Origin: Bermanella sp034110565
GTDB taxonomy: Bacteria; Pseudomonadota; Gammaproteobacteria; Pseudomonadales; Oceanobacteraceae
NCBI GenBank assembly: GCA_034110565.1
Contig: JAWUYY010000093.1
Span: forward strand, 1 to 52,012
Reading direction: 5' to 3'
Length of the DNA stretch: 52,012 bases
Shown in pieces: positions 1 to 7,839 of the stretch. Both the position numbers and the translations under genes were made by a program. The notes under the pieces were generated by a model, which did not search any database, was not told the origin of the DNA, and saw nothing but the letters and a program-made list of their open reading frames with translations. Within the stretch, counting starts at the first letter, position 1. Every line of letters begins with the position of its first letter.

Positions 1-300
1 GGGGCCATGGCCACATCAGGAGATTACCGCAATTATTTTGAAATGAATGGCCAGCAATATAGTCATACTATTGATCCTTTTACGGCGAAGCCAGTTAAGC
101 ATACACTGGCATCTGTGACGATAATTGATGATACATGTGCCCGTGCCGATGCGCTGGCCACTGCTATGCTTGTAATGGGGGCTGAAAAAGCCAAAGCCTT
201 TGCTGCACAGCATGATATAAAAGCGTATTTAATAGAACGAAGCTCTACAGGCTTTGATGAATATTCAACGCCAGCTTTCATTAGCTGGCAAGCAAAGTGA
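1..300 (+). CDS. apbE: FAD:protein FMN transferase, C-terminal fragment (cut by window edge)
   Basis: This is the last 99 residues of an ApbE-family flavin transferase; the frame is open to base 1, so the start lies outside the window. ApbE attaches FMN through a phosphoester to Thr/Ser residues of NqrB and NqrC of the sodium-pumping NADH:quinone reductase. What is visible is the typical C-terminal core: an ATSGDYRNYFE segment, then YSHTIDP with a PFTAKPV turn, then a helix with ARADALATAM that contains the family's conserved D/A metal-site region. It is followed after 10 bases by nqrM, the usual end of an nqrABCDEF-apbE-nqrM operon, so the nqr genes are expected just upstream. Identification is firm; the NQR context is inferred. 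Confidence 0.9.
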   Translation, partial: GAMATSGDYRNYFEMNGQQYSHTIDPFTAKPVKHTLASVTIIDDTCARADALATAMLVMGAEKAKAFAAQHDIKAYLIERSSTGFDEYSTPAFISWQAK

Positions 301-310
301 GGTTTTCCCT

Positions 311-544
311 ATGGGGATGATAATAGTTGTCTTTGTTTTCATGTTACTTGTCATTGCATTGATGTCAGTTGGCGTTTTGCTTGGTAAAAAGCCGATTAGT
401 GGCTCTTGTGGTGGTATGAGTGCCATCGGGATGGAGTCTGCTTGTGATGTATGTGGTGGTGACAAGCAGAAATGCGATACAGAAAATGAAAAAGTGGCTG
501 CCAAGGTGACTGCTGATTTAGGGTACGATGCAAGCCAAAAATAA
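311..544 (+). CDS. nqrM: Na+-NQR maturation protein NqrM (DUF539)
   Basis: A 77-residue protein with one N-terminal membrane helix (about residues 3-25) and four cysteines, C33, C45, C48 and C55, in the GSCGG...CDVCGGD...C pattern of the NqrM/DUF539 family. NqrM is needed for assembly of Na+-NQR, probably delivering iron to the Fe site between NqrD and NqrE. The frame is open further upstream inside apbE, but the ATG at 311 starts directly before the hydrophobic helix and is preceded by a GTGAGG ribosome-binding site, so I take it as the start. It lies 10 bases after apbE and 20 bases before sthA and is probably the last gene of the nqr operon. Confidence 0.88.
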   Translation: MGMIIVVFVFMLLVIALMSVGVLLGKKPISGSCGGMSAIGMESACDVCGGDKQKCDTENEKVAAKVTADLGYDASQK

Positions 545-564
545 TATGGATAAGGAGTGAGTGA

Positions 565-1959
565 ATGGCTGATTACCATTATGACGTCATTGTAATAGGA
601 ACAGGACCCTCTGGTGAGGGCGCTGCAATGAATGCAGCCAAAAAAGGTAAGAAAGTAGCCGTCGTTGAAGAGGCTCCAGTTGTCGGTGGGAACTGTACTC
701 ATTTTGGCACGATACCGTCGAAAGCTTTGCGTCATTCGGTTAAGCAAATCATTTCTTATAATACTAACCCCATGTTTCGTGATATTGGCGAGCCTAGGTG
801 GTTTAGCTTTCCTCGAGTATTAAAAACGGCCGAACGCGTCATAGCCAAACAGGTGAAGCTTCGCACAGAGTTCTATAGTCGTAACCGTGTTCATTTGTAT
901 CATGGTCATGGTAGCTTCATTGATGGTCATACAATTGAAATAACAGATGGCCCTGCATCAAGCACCCGTTTGCATGCAGATCAGATTGTACTGGCAACAG
1001 GCTCTAGTCCGTTTCGCCCAGCGGGTGTCGACTTTAAGCACGAGCGAGTTTACGACTCTGATACGATTCTAAAGCTGGAGCACACACCAAGAACCATGAT
1101 TATTTATGGGGCAGGGGTAATTGGTTCAGAATACGCGTCTATTTTCAGTGGATTGGGCGTGAAGGTTGATTTGATTAACCCAGGTGAGCGTTTATTGCCT
1201 TTCTTGGATGATGAAATTTCTGATGCCTTAAGCTATCACTTACGCGATACAGGTGTATTGATTCGGCATAACGAATTATTTGATTCAGTTGATACCGATG
1301 AAAATAGCGTCACTATGCACTTTAAGTCGGGTAAGCAAGTTAAAGCCGATGCTTTATTATGGGCAGCAGGTCGCAGTGGTAATACGCAGAATCTTGGGCT
1401 GGAGCATGTGGGTATTGAGCCTAATAGCCGTGGACAATTAGAGGTCGATGAAAACTACAAAACCAGCGTAGATCATGTTTATGCCGTTGGTGATGTGGTG
1501 GGTTGGCCTAGCCTTGCAAGTGCAGCTTATGATCAAGGTCGAAGTGCAGCTGCGCACTTGGCTGGTGATGATGATTATTGGTTTGTAAGTGATGTACCTA
1601 CCGGCATCTATACGATTCCTGAAATCAGCTCTGTTGGTAAAACTGAACGTGAATTGACCAATGAAAAGGTCCCTTATGAGGTTGGCCAAGCTTTTCTTAA
1701 AAGTATTGCCCGCGCTCAAATTACAGGGGAAAGTGTTGGCATGTTGAAAATTTTATTTCACCGTGAAACTCTACAAATATTGGGTATCCACTGCTTCGGT
1801 GACCAAGCGTCTGAGATTATTCATATCGGTCAGGCCATTATGAAGCAAGAAGGTGCAGGTAATACATTGCGTTATTTTGTTAATAACACGTTTAATTATC
1901 CAACCATGGCTGAGGCATATCGTATTGCCGCTTTAAATGGTTTGAATCGTCTGTCATAA
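565..1959 (+). CDS. sthA: Soluble pyridine nucleotide transhydrogenase
   Basis: This 464-residue FAD enzyme transfers hydride between NADPH and NAD+, balancing the two cofactor pools in the cytoplasm. It has the flavoprotein disulfide-reductase fold: FAD-binding GTGPSG at residues 12-17, a second nucleotide site with GAGVIGSE, the YAVGDVVG FAD motif and a C-terminal dimerisation domain. The active-site disulfide of related reductases is absent: the motif reads GGNCTHFGTIPSKALRHS with Thr at the place of the second Cys, which is diagnostic of SthA rather than of lipoamide dehydrogenase or glutathione reductase. An AAGGAG site precedes the ATG. A strong terminator follows. Neighbourhood with nqr genes matches Pseudomonas. 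Confidence 0.95.
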   Translation: MADYHYDVIVIGTGPSGEGAAMNAAKKGKKVAVVEEAPVVGGNCTHFGTIPSKALRHSVKQIISYNTNPMFRDIGEPRWFSFPRVLKTAERVIAKQVKLRTEFYSRNRVHLYHGHGSFIDGHTIEITDGPASSTRLHADQIVLATGSSPFRPAGVDFKHERVYDSDTILKLEHTPRTMIIYGAGVIGSEYASIFSGLGVKVDLINPGERLLPFLDDEISDALSYHLRDTGVLIRHNELFDSVDTDENSVTMHFKSGKQVKADALLWAAGRSGNTQNLGLEHVGIEPNSRGQLEVDENYKTSVDHVYAVGDVVGWPSLASAAYDQGRSAAAHLAGDDDYWFVSDVPTGIYTIPEISSVGKTERELTNEKVPYEVGQAFLKSIARAQITGESVGMLKILFHRETLQILGIHCFGDQASEIIHIGQAIMKQEGAGNTLRYFVNNTFNYPTMAEAYRIAALNGLNRLS

Positions 1960-1980
1960 CATTGATATGAAAAGTTTAAT

Positions 1981-2003
1981 AGCGGGCATTGCCCGCTTTT
2001 TTT
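1981..2003 (+). terminator. Rho-independent terminator after sthA
   Basis: A perfect 7-bp stem (AGCGGGC / GCCCGCT) with an ATT loop runs directly into seven T residues, 21 bases after the sthA stop codon. It probably ends the apbE-nqrM-sthA transcript. Confidence 0.92.
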
Positions 2004-2167
2004 GTGCCTGATATTTGAACCCTTAGAGAAAAATTAAATGATCTATTTTTATTTTGATACCTTGAACACATTTAGCTAGTCGGCAAATACTCATTTCTAA
2101 TACTATATGCTTAAATATTATTTGAACTGAATTTAGAAGTAGTTTTTATAATAAGTAGTGAATTCCT

Positions 2168-3355
2168 ATGGCGTTGATTAAATACTTACAAATTTTAGCA
2201 AAGCACGATGGCTCTGATTTGTACTTGAGTACGGGGGCACCCCCAAGTGCTAAATTCCAAGGAACCTTAAAACCTTTAGGGCGAGAGCCATTAAAGTCTG
2301 GGCAAATTGCTAAAATGATTGAAGCCGTAATGGATGACGATCAAACAAAAGAATTTGAGCAAGAGCTTGAATTGAATATGGCGATTAGCTTGCCTTCTGG
2401 TGGTCGTTTTCGTTTGAATATGTTTCGCCAGCGTAATGAAGTCTCATTAGTTGCCCGTAATATTGTGACTGATATTCCTCGATTTGATGATTTAGGCCTA
2501 CCTGAAGTTTTAAAGAAAGTGATTCTTGCTAAGCGCGGATTAGTACTTTTTGTTGGCGGCACAGGTTCTGGTAAATCTACCTCGTTAGCCTCGTTAATTG
2601 ATCATAGAAATACCCACGTCCCGGGCCACATTATTACGATAGAAGATCCTATCGAATTTGTGCATACACACAAACGTTCGATTATTAATCAGCGTGAGGT
2701 TGGAGTGGATACAAAGAGTTTTAAGGCAGCATTAAAAAACACATTACGCCAAGCACCGGATGTCATTTTAATTGGTGAAATTCGTGATAAAGAAACCATG
2801 GAACACGCCTTAGCGTTTGCCGAAACAGGCCATCTCGCCATATCAACTTTGCATGCTAATAATGCGAACCAAGCTTTGGATCGTATTATTAACTTCTTTC
2901 CGGAAGAACGTCATAAACAGTTATTACAAGACTTAGGTTTAAATTTACAGGCTATCGTGTCTCAACGCTTAATACCGACAGTTGATGGTAAAAGAATAGC
3001 AGCGGTGGAGGTGCTGTTAGGTAACAAGACGATTCAGGATTTAGTGTTTAAAGGTGATACAGATGGCATTAAAGAAATTATGGCTAAGTCCGAAAACCTA
3101 GGTATGCAAACGTTTGATGCTGCACTTTTCAAATTGTATCAGTTAGATAAAATTTCATTGGATGAAGCACTGAAGAATGCTGACTCAGAAAACAATCTGC
3201 GTTTACGTATTAAACTTGCAGAAGGTACGCAGAGTGATAATGCAAGCTCGATGTCTGGGTTGTCACTACAGAAAACACCAGAAGAAATGGCCAGTGAAGC
3301 CCGAGTCAATCAAGAAGAGAAAGAATTGGCAATGTTAATGGCCAATGCGGGTTGA
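2168..3355 (+). CDS. pilU: Type IV pilus retraction ATPase, PilU-type
   Basis: A 395-residue cytoplasmic hexameric motor of the PilT/PilU secretion ATPase family, which powers pilus retraction. It shows the N-terminal PAS-like domain, Walker A GGTGSGKST at about residues 130-138, the Asp box around TIEDPIE, a Walker B region DVILIGEIRD near 198-207 and the His box TGHLAISTLHANNA. The length and the long acidic C-terminal tail after residue 350 fit PilU (about 380) better than PilT (about 345). PilU normally assists PilT; no pilT lies beside it here, which is unusual, since the two are commonly adjacent. The ribosome-binding site is weak. It stands alone between two terminators. Confidence 0.88.
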   Translation: MALIKYLQILAKHDGSDLYLSTGAPPSAKFQGTLKPLGREPLKSGQIAKMIEAVMDDDQTKEFEQELELNMAISLPSGGRFRLNMFRQRNEVSLVARNIVTDIPRFDDLGLPEVLKKVILAKRGLVLFVGGTGSGKSTSLASLIDHRNTHVPGHIITIEDPIEFVHTHKRSIINQREVGVDTKSFKAALKNTLRQAPDVILIGEIRDKETMEHALAFAETGHLAISTLHANNANQALDRIINFFPEERHKQLLQDLGLNLQAIVSQRLIPTVDGKRIAAVEVLLGNKTIQDLVFKGDTDGIKEIMAKSENLGMQTFDAALFKLYQLDKISLDEALKNADSENNLRLRIKLAEGTQSDNASSMSGLSLQKTPEEMASEARVNQEEKELAMLMANAG

Positions 3356-3367
3356 TGCTAGGTAAGT

Positions 3368-3396
3368 AAAAAAAGCCGCAATTTAGCGGCTTTTTT
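3368..3396. terminator. Bidirectional terminator between convergent genes
   Basis: GCCGC and GCGGC pair around an AATTTA loop, flanked by seven A residues on the left and six T residues on the right. It can therefore stop the pilU transcript (+) and the convergent gene ending at 3404 (-). Confidence 0.9.
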
Positions 3397-3403
3397 ATCT
3401 CAA

Positions 3404-3979
3404 TTATTTTACCAAACTTAAAAATTTAGCATTAATATTTTTTGCAAAATAAGCGAGACCAAATTTATTTAGATAATCTTCGCGATTAAGCTCCATGGCG
3501 TTTGCTTGGATTTCATCCAAATCAAATGTTACACCTTCGGCTTTATATAGCTCTTCTAAGTATCCCATATATGGGCTTAGGTCCATTAGCATTACCACCG
3601 CACCAACATCCGGCTTTACGTCACCATTAGTGGCATCGTCTAAGGTTACTTGAATAATCTCAGGGGTTTCATCATTGCCAGTGTGTACTTTACGAGCACG
3701 CACTTTCTGTGTGGCCCAGTAATAGGCAAGCTCTTTGCTTTGTGTCAGGTATATTGGTTCTTTTCTTTCGGTGTAGCTATTACCAATGGTAGCCATGGCT
3801 TTCTTAGTTACCTGGTTGATTTCACTGTCGCCAGAGCGCTTTAAGCCTTGCTCAAGTATTGGCTTAGTTAAGCCAGAGGTGGTGCCGTGATACCAGATGT
3901 TGCTTGTTTTAAAGCCAGTATCTGTTAATAGGGTTGCAGCGTCTTGTAGGTGTTTAGGGGTATCAATATTCGTGGTCAT
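3404..3979 (-). CDS. Hypothetical protein resembling the ADP-ribosyltransferase fold
   Basis: A 191-residue soluble protein I cannot assign to a named family. Visible in it are WYHGT at residues 29-33, a helix ending in ILEQGLKR (41-48), then EPIYLTQSKELAYYWA (74-89). The succession HGT, helix-GL, strand with [IV]Y[LF]T, and an A-rich helix is the pattern of the Tpt1/Arr/PARP-like ADP-ribosyltransferase fold; His31 and Tyr77 would be the NAD-contacting residues. A third catalytic acidic residue is not certain. The frame is open 10 codons upstream, but the ATG at 3979 has a CGGAG site at good spacing. It is monocistronic, convergent with pilU. The fold assignment is inference; the function is unknown. 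Confidence 0.72.
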   Translation of the reverse strand: MTTNIDTPKHLQDAATLLTDTGFKTSNIWYHGTTSGLTKPILEQGLKRSGDSEINQVTKKAMATIGNSYTERKEPIYLTQSKELAYYWATQKVRARKVHTGNDETPEIIQVTLDDATNGDVKPDVGAVVMLMDLSPYMGYLEELYKAEGVTFDLDEIQANAMELNREDYLNKFGLAYFAKNINAKFLSLVK

Positions 3980-4134
3980 ACATACTCCGATAGCAGGACC
4001 AACGGGCATTCAGTGCCGAGGTCAATTTGCGCGGCATTATATCAAAATTATACCCAATTGTTATCTGCAAACTTGCAGTGTATAGCACCATTTTCTGGCT
4101 GGGTATTCGATTTAGTGCTTAAGTATGCCCTTGG

Positions 4135-4584
4135 CTAAGGGGCCGTAAATTGCGTTCGTATTGACTCAAGACGTTTACGATTAACACCAAAGTCACTGTA
4201 ACCAAGTCTTGAAGCCGAGCGCATTTGGATCTGGCTGTCTTCTAGAATGAACTCTACGTCATCCACAAATCCCCAGAATGAAGATGAATATTGTGCTCGT
4301 ATGTAGGTGGATGAACTTGCTGTAATGGCGGTGTTGTCTTCCTTAGATATAAGCTCAGTTAATTTTAGATGCTTCTCTTTAATACTCAGGTTTGACTGAA
4401 TAGGAGCAATAAAATGATTACCTTGTTTATCGTCATAACTTGATACGCAATTAGGTTTGCTAGGGCAGAGACTTAATTGCTTGGGGTCAGAAAGTAAGCT
4501 CTTAGGTGGTTGGCCTGCGCATGCGCTTAGCAGACTAAACATAAATAGTGCGGCTGGAATAAGTTGCCACTGTTTTGTGTTCAT
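4135..4584 (-). CDS. DUF1499 family lipoprotein
   Basis: A 149-residue probable outer-membrane lipoprotein. It starts with a signal peptide ending in lipobox LSAC, with the lipidated cysteine at residue 22. The mature part carries the DUF1499 signature: LCPSKPNCVSS near the N-terminus, a central strand YIRAQYSS, FWGFVDDVEF, and a C-terminal RSASRLGYSDFGVNRKRLE. The biochemical role of DUF1499 is not established. It is read leftward, 61 bases beyond the sirtuin stop, and could be the last gene of the leftward Tus-like/glycerophosphodiesterase/sirtuin group or have its own promoter in that gap. Confidence 0.85.
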   Translation of the reverse strand: MNTKQWQLIPAALFMFSLLSACAGQPPKSLLSDPKQLSLCPSKPNCVSSYDDKQGNHFIAPIQSNLSIKEKHLKLTELISKEDNTAITASSSTYIRAQYSSSFWGFVDDVEFILEDSQIQMRSASRLGYSDFGVNRKRLESIRTQFTAP

Positions 4585-4645
4585 TTTTGATCCACCTAAT
4601 TAAGCGAGGCTTGCTAGATTTAATGTATAAGTGCGAGAGTTGTAC

Positions 4646-5362
4646 TTAACCCTGCGTGTGTATGTATTCTAAAGCAGTTGTTTTAAAATAGCGTACTTTT
4701 CTATACGGTAAGATTACAGGATTAGGGTCTATCACTTCTATTTCTATTTCATTTTTTATAGCGATATCGAGAGCAATATTAGTTATGTTGACGCTAAAAG
4801 ATGTGCCGATAAAGACCATTTTATCGGCTAGCGTCATACGTTGTTGGGCTTCGTCCATTCGGTACAAATCGGTATAGTACTCATCGAATAATAAGACAAA
4901 GGGTTTGTAGCTTTTATTTAACTCAGGTTTACCATGAATATTAAAATGCTCAAGTAAGGATGTTTTTAAATCTTGCTCATTTATTTTATCCCAAGGTGCA
5001 TCCAGTATCGCTGCTACTGCTCCTTGTTTATGAAATAATGTCATTTTATCTAGGCGACCATGTATCGGAATGTAGTTTTTATTGCCTGCCTTGCCGTCAA
5101 GTCCATCAATGTTTTGGGTAATTAAATTCTTGTTGGCCAGCCAATAATGAACATCATTAGGTCCATGGTTTCGATAAGTAGCAAAGCGATGATAATACCA
5201 AGCCAAAAACTCTTCTGGCTGCTTCACGTACATGGAACGTGTGGCCATTTCCATAGGCGTGTAGTTTTTACTGCCAACGGTCCAAAAACCATCTTCACCA
5301 CGAAACGTAGGAATGCCACTTTCTACGCTGACACCAGCACCGGTAATGTATAGCGTATTCAT
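4646..5362 (-). CDS. Sir2-family (sirtuin) NAD-dependent deacylase, lacking the zinc ribbon cysteines
   Basis: A 238-residue sirtuin. The NAD-binding GAGVSVESGIPTFRG lies at residues 8-22, TQNIDGLD at 82-89 and the catalytic His in IHG at 101; GTSFSVN and the late IEVIDPNP strand complete the Rossmann fold. Sirtuins use NAD+ to remove acyl groups from lysine or, in some branches, transfer ADP-ribose. Unlike most family members, the region after the catalytic His has no Cys-x-x-Cys pair, so the structural zinc must be absent. The start codon overlaps the stop of the upstream glycerophosphodiesterase gene (ATGA), showing translational coupling. Substrate is unknown. Confidence 0.85.
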   Translation of the reverse strand: MNTLYITGAGVSVESGIPTFRGEDGFWTVGSKNYTPMEMATRSMYVKQPEEFLAWYYHRFATYRNHGPNDVHYWLANKNLITQNIDGLDGKAGNKNYIPIHGRLDKMTLFHKQGAVAAILDAPWDKINEQDLKTSLLEHFNIHGKPELNKSYKPFVLLFDEYYTDLYRMDEAQQRMTLADKMVFIGTSFSVNITNIALDIAIKNEIEIEVIDPNPVILPYRKVRYFKTTALEYIHTQG

Positions 5363-6078
5363 GCCTCGGCTTCTTGATGAGTAAGTGAGGTTAATACTTC
5401 TCGAGCGGCTTGAGGATAGTCACTAATAATACTGTCGACATTGGAGCGATATAAACGGCTCATATCATCAGCATCGTTCACTGTCCATACACTGACTTTT
5501 AACCCTTTGCCTTGTGCCTTTTGAACATAACTTGATCGGGCTAGGCTTTTGTTTAAGCAAAGGTGTGTGCACTCTAGAGCCAGTGCTGTGCGCAGGCCAT
5601 TAGGTAATGGCCATTCTTGAACGTAACCCCGCTCTATGTGTGGAAGGCTGCGTTTAAATGCTCGTAGAATACCAATGTGCTTTGATGTGATTACCACCTT
5701 GTCTTGCAATGAATAGTGTTCAATTAGTTGTGCCATGGGTTGCAGGAAACCTGGATTGGTTGTAAGTGTTTTGATTTCAAATTGCCAGTGAACAACATTA
5801 GGGCAAGCAACAACAACCTGCTCTAAAGTTGGGATGCCTTGTTTCGTGCCTTTTAATAAGGTTGAGCCTAAAACATGCGCGGTGCTTTTGCTGACACGTA
5901 GTTGACTGCCGGCTAGGCGTTTTAATTTTTCATCATGTACGACCATTAATTGACCATCGCCGCTTAAGCGTACATCTAACTCAAAGCGATCAATGCCATG
6001 ATTAGCGGCTAATTGGAACCCGGCTAAGCTGTTTTCCATGGCGACCCCTTTGGCGCCTCGGTGACCATAAATTTTCAT
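5359..6078 (-). CDS. Glycerophosphodiester phosphodiesterase (UgpQ-like)
   Basis: This 239-residue TIM-barrel enzyme hydrolyses glycerophosphodiesters, released from phospholipid turnover, to glycerol 3-phosphate and an alcohol. The catalytic and metal residues are visible: H6-R7-G8, E15-N16, ELD at 33-35 and H48-D49, followed by the FEIK strand of the barrel and the late SVWTVND and IISDYP motifs. There is no signal peptide, so it is cytoplasmic and closer to UgpQ than to periplasmic GlpQ. It lies 16 bases after the Tus-like gene and overlaps the sirtuin gene by 4 bases, so all three are likely co-transcribed. A phosphodiesterase of this family also lies near sth in Pseudomonas. Confidence 0.92.
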   Translation of the reverse strand: MKIYGHRGAKGVAMENSLAGFQLAANHGIDRFELDVRLSGDGQLMVVHDEKLKRLAGSQLRVSKSTAHVLGSTLLKGTKQGIPTLEQVVVACPNVVHWQFEIKTLTTNPGFLQPMAQLIEHYSLQDKVVITSKHIGILRAFKRSLPHIERGYVQEWPLPNGLRTALALECTHLCLNKSLARSSYVQKAQGKGLKVSVWTVNDADDMSRLYRSNVDSIISDYPQAAREVLTSLTHQEAEA

Positions 6079-6094
6079 AATGTATTAAAAAACC

Positions 6095-6958
6095 CTATTG
6101 ATTGTATCTGTGTACACGAATGCTGGGTAAAAAAGGCGTGTCTTCAATTTTACGGTCGCTGCGTACGGCTCTTTGTCTTTGTTGTGGTGGTTCGATTTCA
6201 GGTTCGTTATGTTGTGGTAACTTTCGTTCTGCACTGGCTTTAAATAAAATAGGTAACGAAATATTCATGGCGTGACGTAGAGGGGCTTCGCCATCCTCAT
6301 AAAATAAATTAGCTCGCATAGTTGGAGCCAAGTTTTGCACTTTTGCTAAGGGTGTATGGCTGGCTAATTTACTCACAGCAGATAACTGAGCTTGTATATG
6401 AGGACTACTGGTATCTAAACGCGCTAATGCATCATAGGCCTGTTGAACGCTAATTTTTTGAATGCTGCGTCCTGAGTGATACCAATTAAACCCAATTCTG
6501 GAAGGTGTGCGATCTATGACGGTCATGGTGCGCCAAGTTTGTTTTAAATGCAGTCGGCTTAAACCTGAAAAATGTAACTGTTCTTGTAGGGAAGGGTGAC
6601 GGTTAGCCAGTTGTCCTTTTAATTCTAACCAGTCTTGTTTGTTTTGTTTTTGTAATGCCTGAACCTGTAGTTTGAATGTATCTTTTAATGCATTAACTGA
6701 ATGGGCGAGTGCTAGCGTGGACTCGGGGACGGCGATATATCCGAAACAGCTTCGGGTTTCTCGACCGTCTTGTCCATCTTGATACCAGAAGTCCATTAGC
6801 ATATTGCAAGCTTTGTCTAAGGCGTTAATTGCTTGAGATTGCTCAGCTTGTGTTAAAGGTAACCATAAGCCTTCATGGGACGAGCGGATGCTTTCACAAA
6901 GTGATTGGGTGCTGTCCACAAGAGAATCAAATGTGTTTATTAAGTCGGCCGTATTCAT
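6095..6958 (-). CDS. Probable Tus-like replication terminus site-binding protein
   Basis: A 287-residue soluble basic protein that resembles E. coli Tus, the monomeric protein that binds Ter sites and blocks replication forks from one side. From memory of the Tus sequence, matching stretches are a helix with N-A-LKDTF (89-95) against N-K-LKTTF, an HFSGL (129-133) before a WRTMTV strand (142-147) against HLPGL and YRTLTV, then SRIGFNWYHSGRSIQKI (153-169) against the LRFGWANKHIIKN strand, a late MRANLFYEDGE (214-224) against IARVWYKGD, and a terminal LPSIRVHRY. Length is close to Tus (309). Similarity is by eye, not by search. It is the first gene of a leftward group with the phosphodiesterase and sirtuin genes. 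Confidence 0.7.
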   Translation of the reverse strand: MNTADLINTFDSLVDSTQSLCESIRSSHEGLWLPLTQAEQSQAINALDKACNMLMDFWYQDGQDGRETRSCFGYIAVPESTLALAHSVNALKDTFKLQVQALQKQNKQDWLELKGQLANRHPSLQEQLHFSGLSRLHLKQTWRTMTVIDRTPSRIGFNWYHSGRSIQKISVQQAYDALARLDTSSPHIQAQLSAVSKLASHTPLAKVQNLAPTMRANLFYEDGEAPLRHAMNISLPILFKASAERKLPQHNEPEIEPPQQRQRAVRSDRKIEDTPFLPSIRVHRYNQ

Positions 6959-7101
6959 CTTTATACCGTTATCTTTTGTGTAAGCATAGCGCCTAAAAAA
7001 GTCTTTGAATAGGGGGTATTGGATGAAATTAAGTGTTTGTGTCGATAATGGATCATGCTTTTAGCATGGTATGAAAATGTGACAGTTCAATGACTGTATA
7101 G

Positions 7102-7839
7102 CTATAAAAAAGACAAATTTAATAACACCATTCGCAGAGCTAATAGTGTAAGTAGACCTTTGAATAGTAAATCAAAGATGCGATCCGGTACTTTTCCTCG
7201 AATTTTGTTTCCTAAGAATGAACCCAGTACCGCAGCAGCACTTAGGATCAATAGTAGATTAAGGTGATCCCATAGACTCACTCCCAGCACGCTAAACAGA
7301 ATGACCTTGATAATATGGCTGGTACTCATAATGACTGCATTGCTGGCGACTATGGCGTCTTTTGTGAGGCCTTTTGCTAACAGCAGTGCGTTAGTTAGAG
7401 GGCCTGTAGCGCCTAATAACATTCCCATGCTGCCTTGCAGTAACCCGGTGCCAAAGAGTGCGTTAGGCAATGAGCGGGGCAGTGATATGCTCGTACCCCA
7501 TGTAAGGTACAAGATATAAATTCCCATGATGGGCTGCATCCACTGCCAGTTAGTATGCTCTAAGGCAGGCGTGATAAGTATGGCACCGAGTATGGTGCCT
7601 ATTACGATGGGGGAAATGACTTTCCATTGTATGTGCCCAATAGCCAGAACGGCTCGACTGCTATTACTGCTTATTTGAATGACGGCATGAATAGCAATGA
7701 GCAATGGCAGATCAATATAGATTGCTAATAATGCGAATAGCATTAACCCTCCTCCTTGGCCCAATACCGCCGCAAAGCCACTGGTAAAAACAGTGGCCAA
7801 TGCCAGCATAAAGAAATCGGGAGTCGCCAGGCTAATCAC
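7102..7839 (-). CDS. TSUP/TauE-SafE family membrane transporter
   Basis: A 245-residue polytopic membrane protein with about seven or eight hydrophobic helices and the two-fold repeat of the TauE/SafE (DUF81) family, including GGGLMLFALLAIYIDLP in the first half and LLGATGPLTNALLL in the second. Members export or import sulfite, sulfoacetate, thiosulfate and other small organic anions; the substrate here cannot be read from the sequence. Translation starts at a GTG that overlaps the end of the upstream alpha/beta hydrolase gene by 8 bases, so the two are co-transcribed and translationally coupled. Confidence 0.87.
   Translation of the reverse strand: MISLATPDFFMLALATVFTSGFAAVLGQGGGLMLFALLAIYIDLPLLIAIHAVIQISSNSSRAVLAIGHIQWKVISPIVIGTILGAILITPALEHTNWQWMQPIMGIYILYLTWGTSISLPRSLPNALFGTGLLQGSMGMLLGATGPLTNALLLAKGLTKDAIVASNAVIMSTSHIIKVILFSVLGVSLWDHLNLLLILSAAAVLGSFLGNKIRGKVPDRIFDLLFKGLLTLLALRMVLLNLSFL

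Noticed and set aside
688..720. SthA lacks the second active-site cysteine of disulfide reductases.
   Set aside because: Normal for soluble transhydrogenase; it confirms the call rather than showing damage.
6203..6225. A stretch inside the Tus-like gene, TATGTTGTGGTAACTTT, looks like an E. coli Ter site.
   Set aside because: It has two extra bases in the core, lies in coding sequence, and a single partial match in 52 kb is expected by chance. Not reported as a Ter site.
7051..7097. Two small inverted repeats (CATGCT/AGCATG and ACAGT/ACTGT) between the TSUP gene and the Tus-like gene.
   Set aside because: Short arms, no T run and no match to a known Ter or operator; too weak to call.
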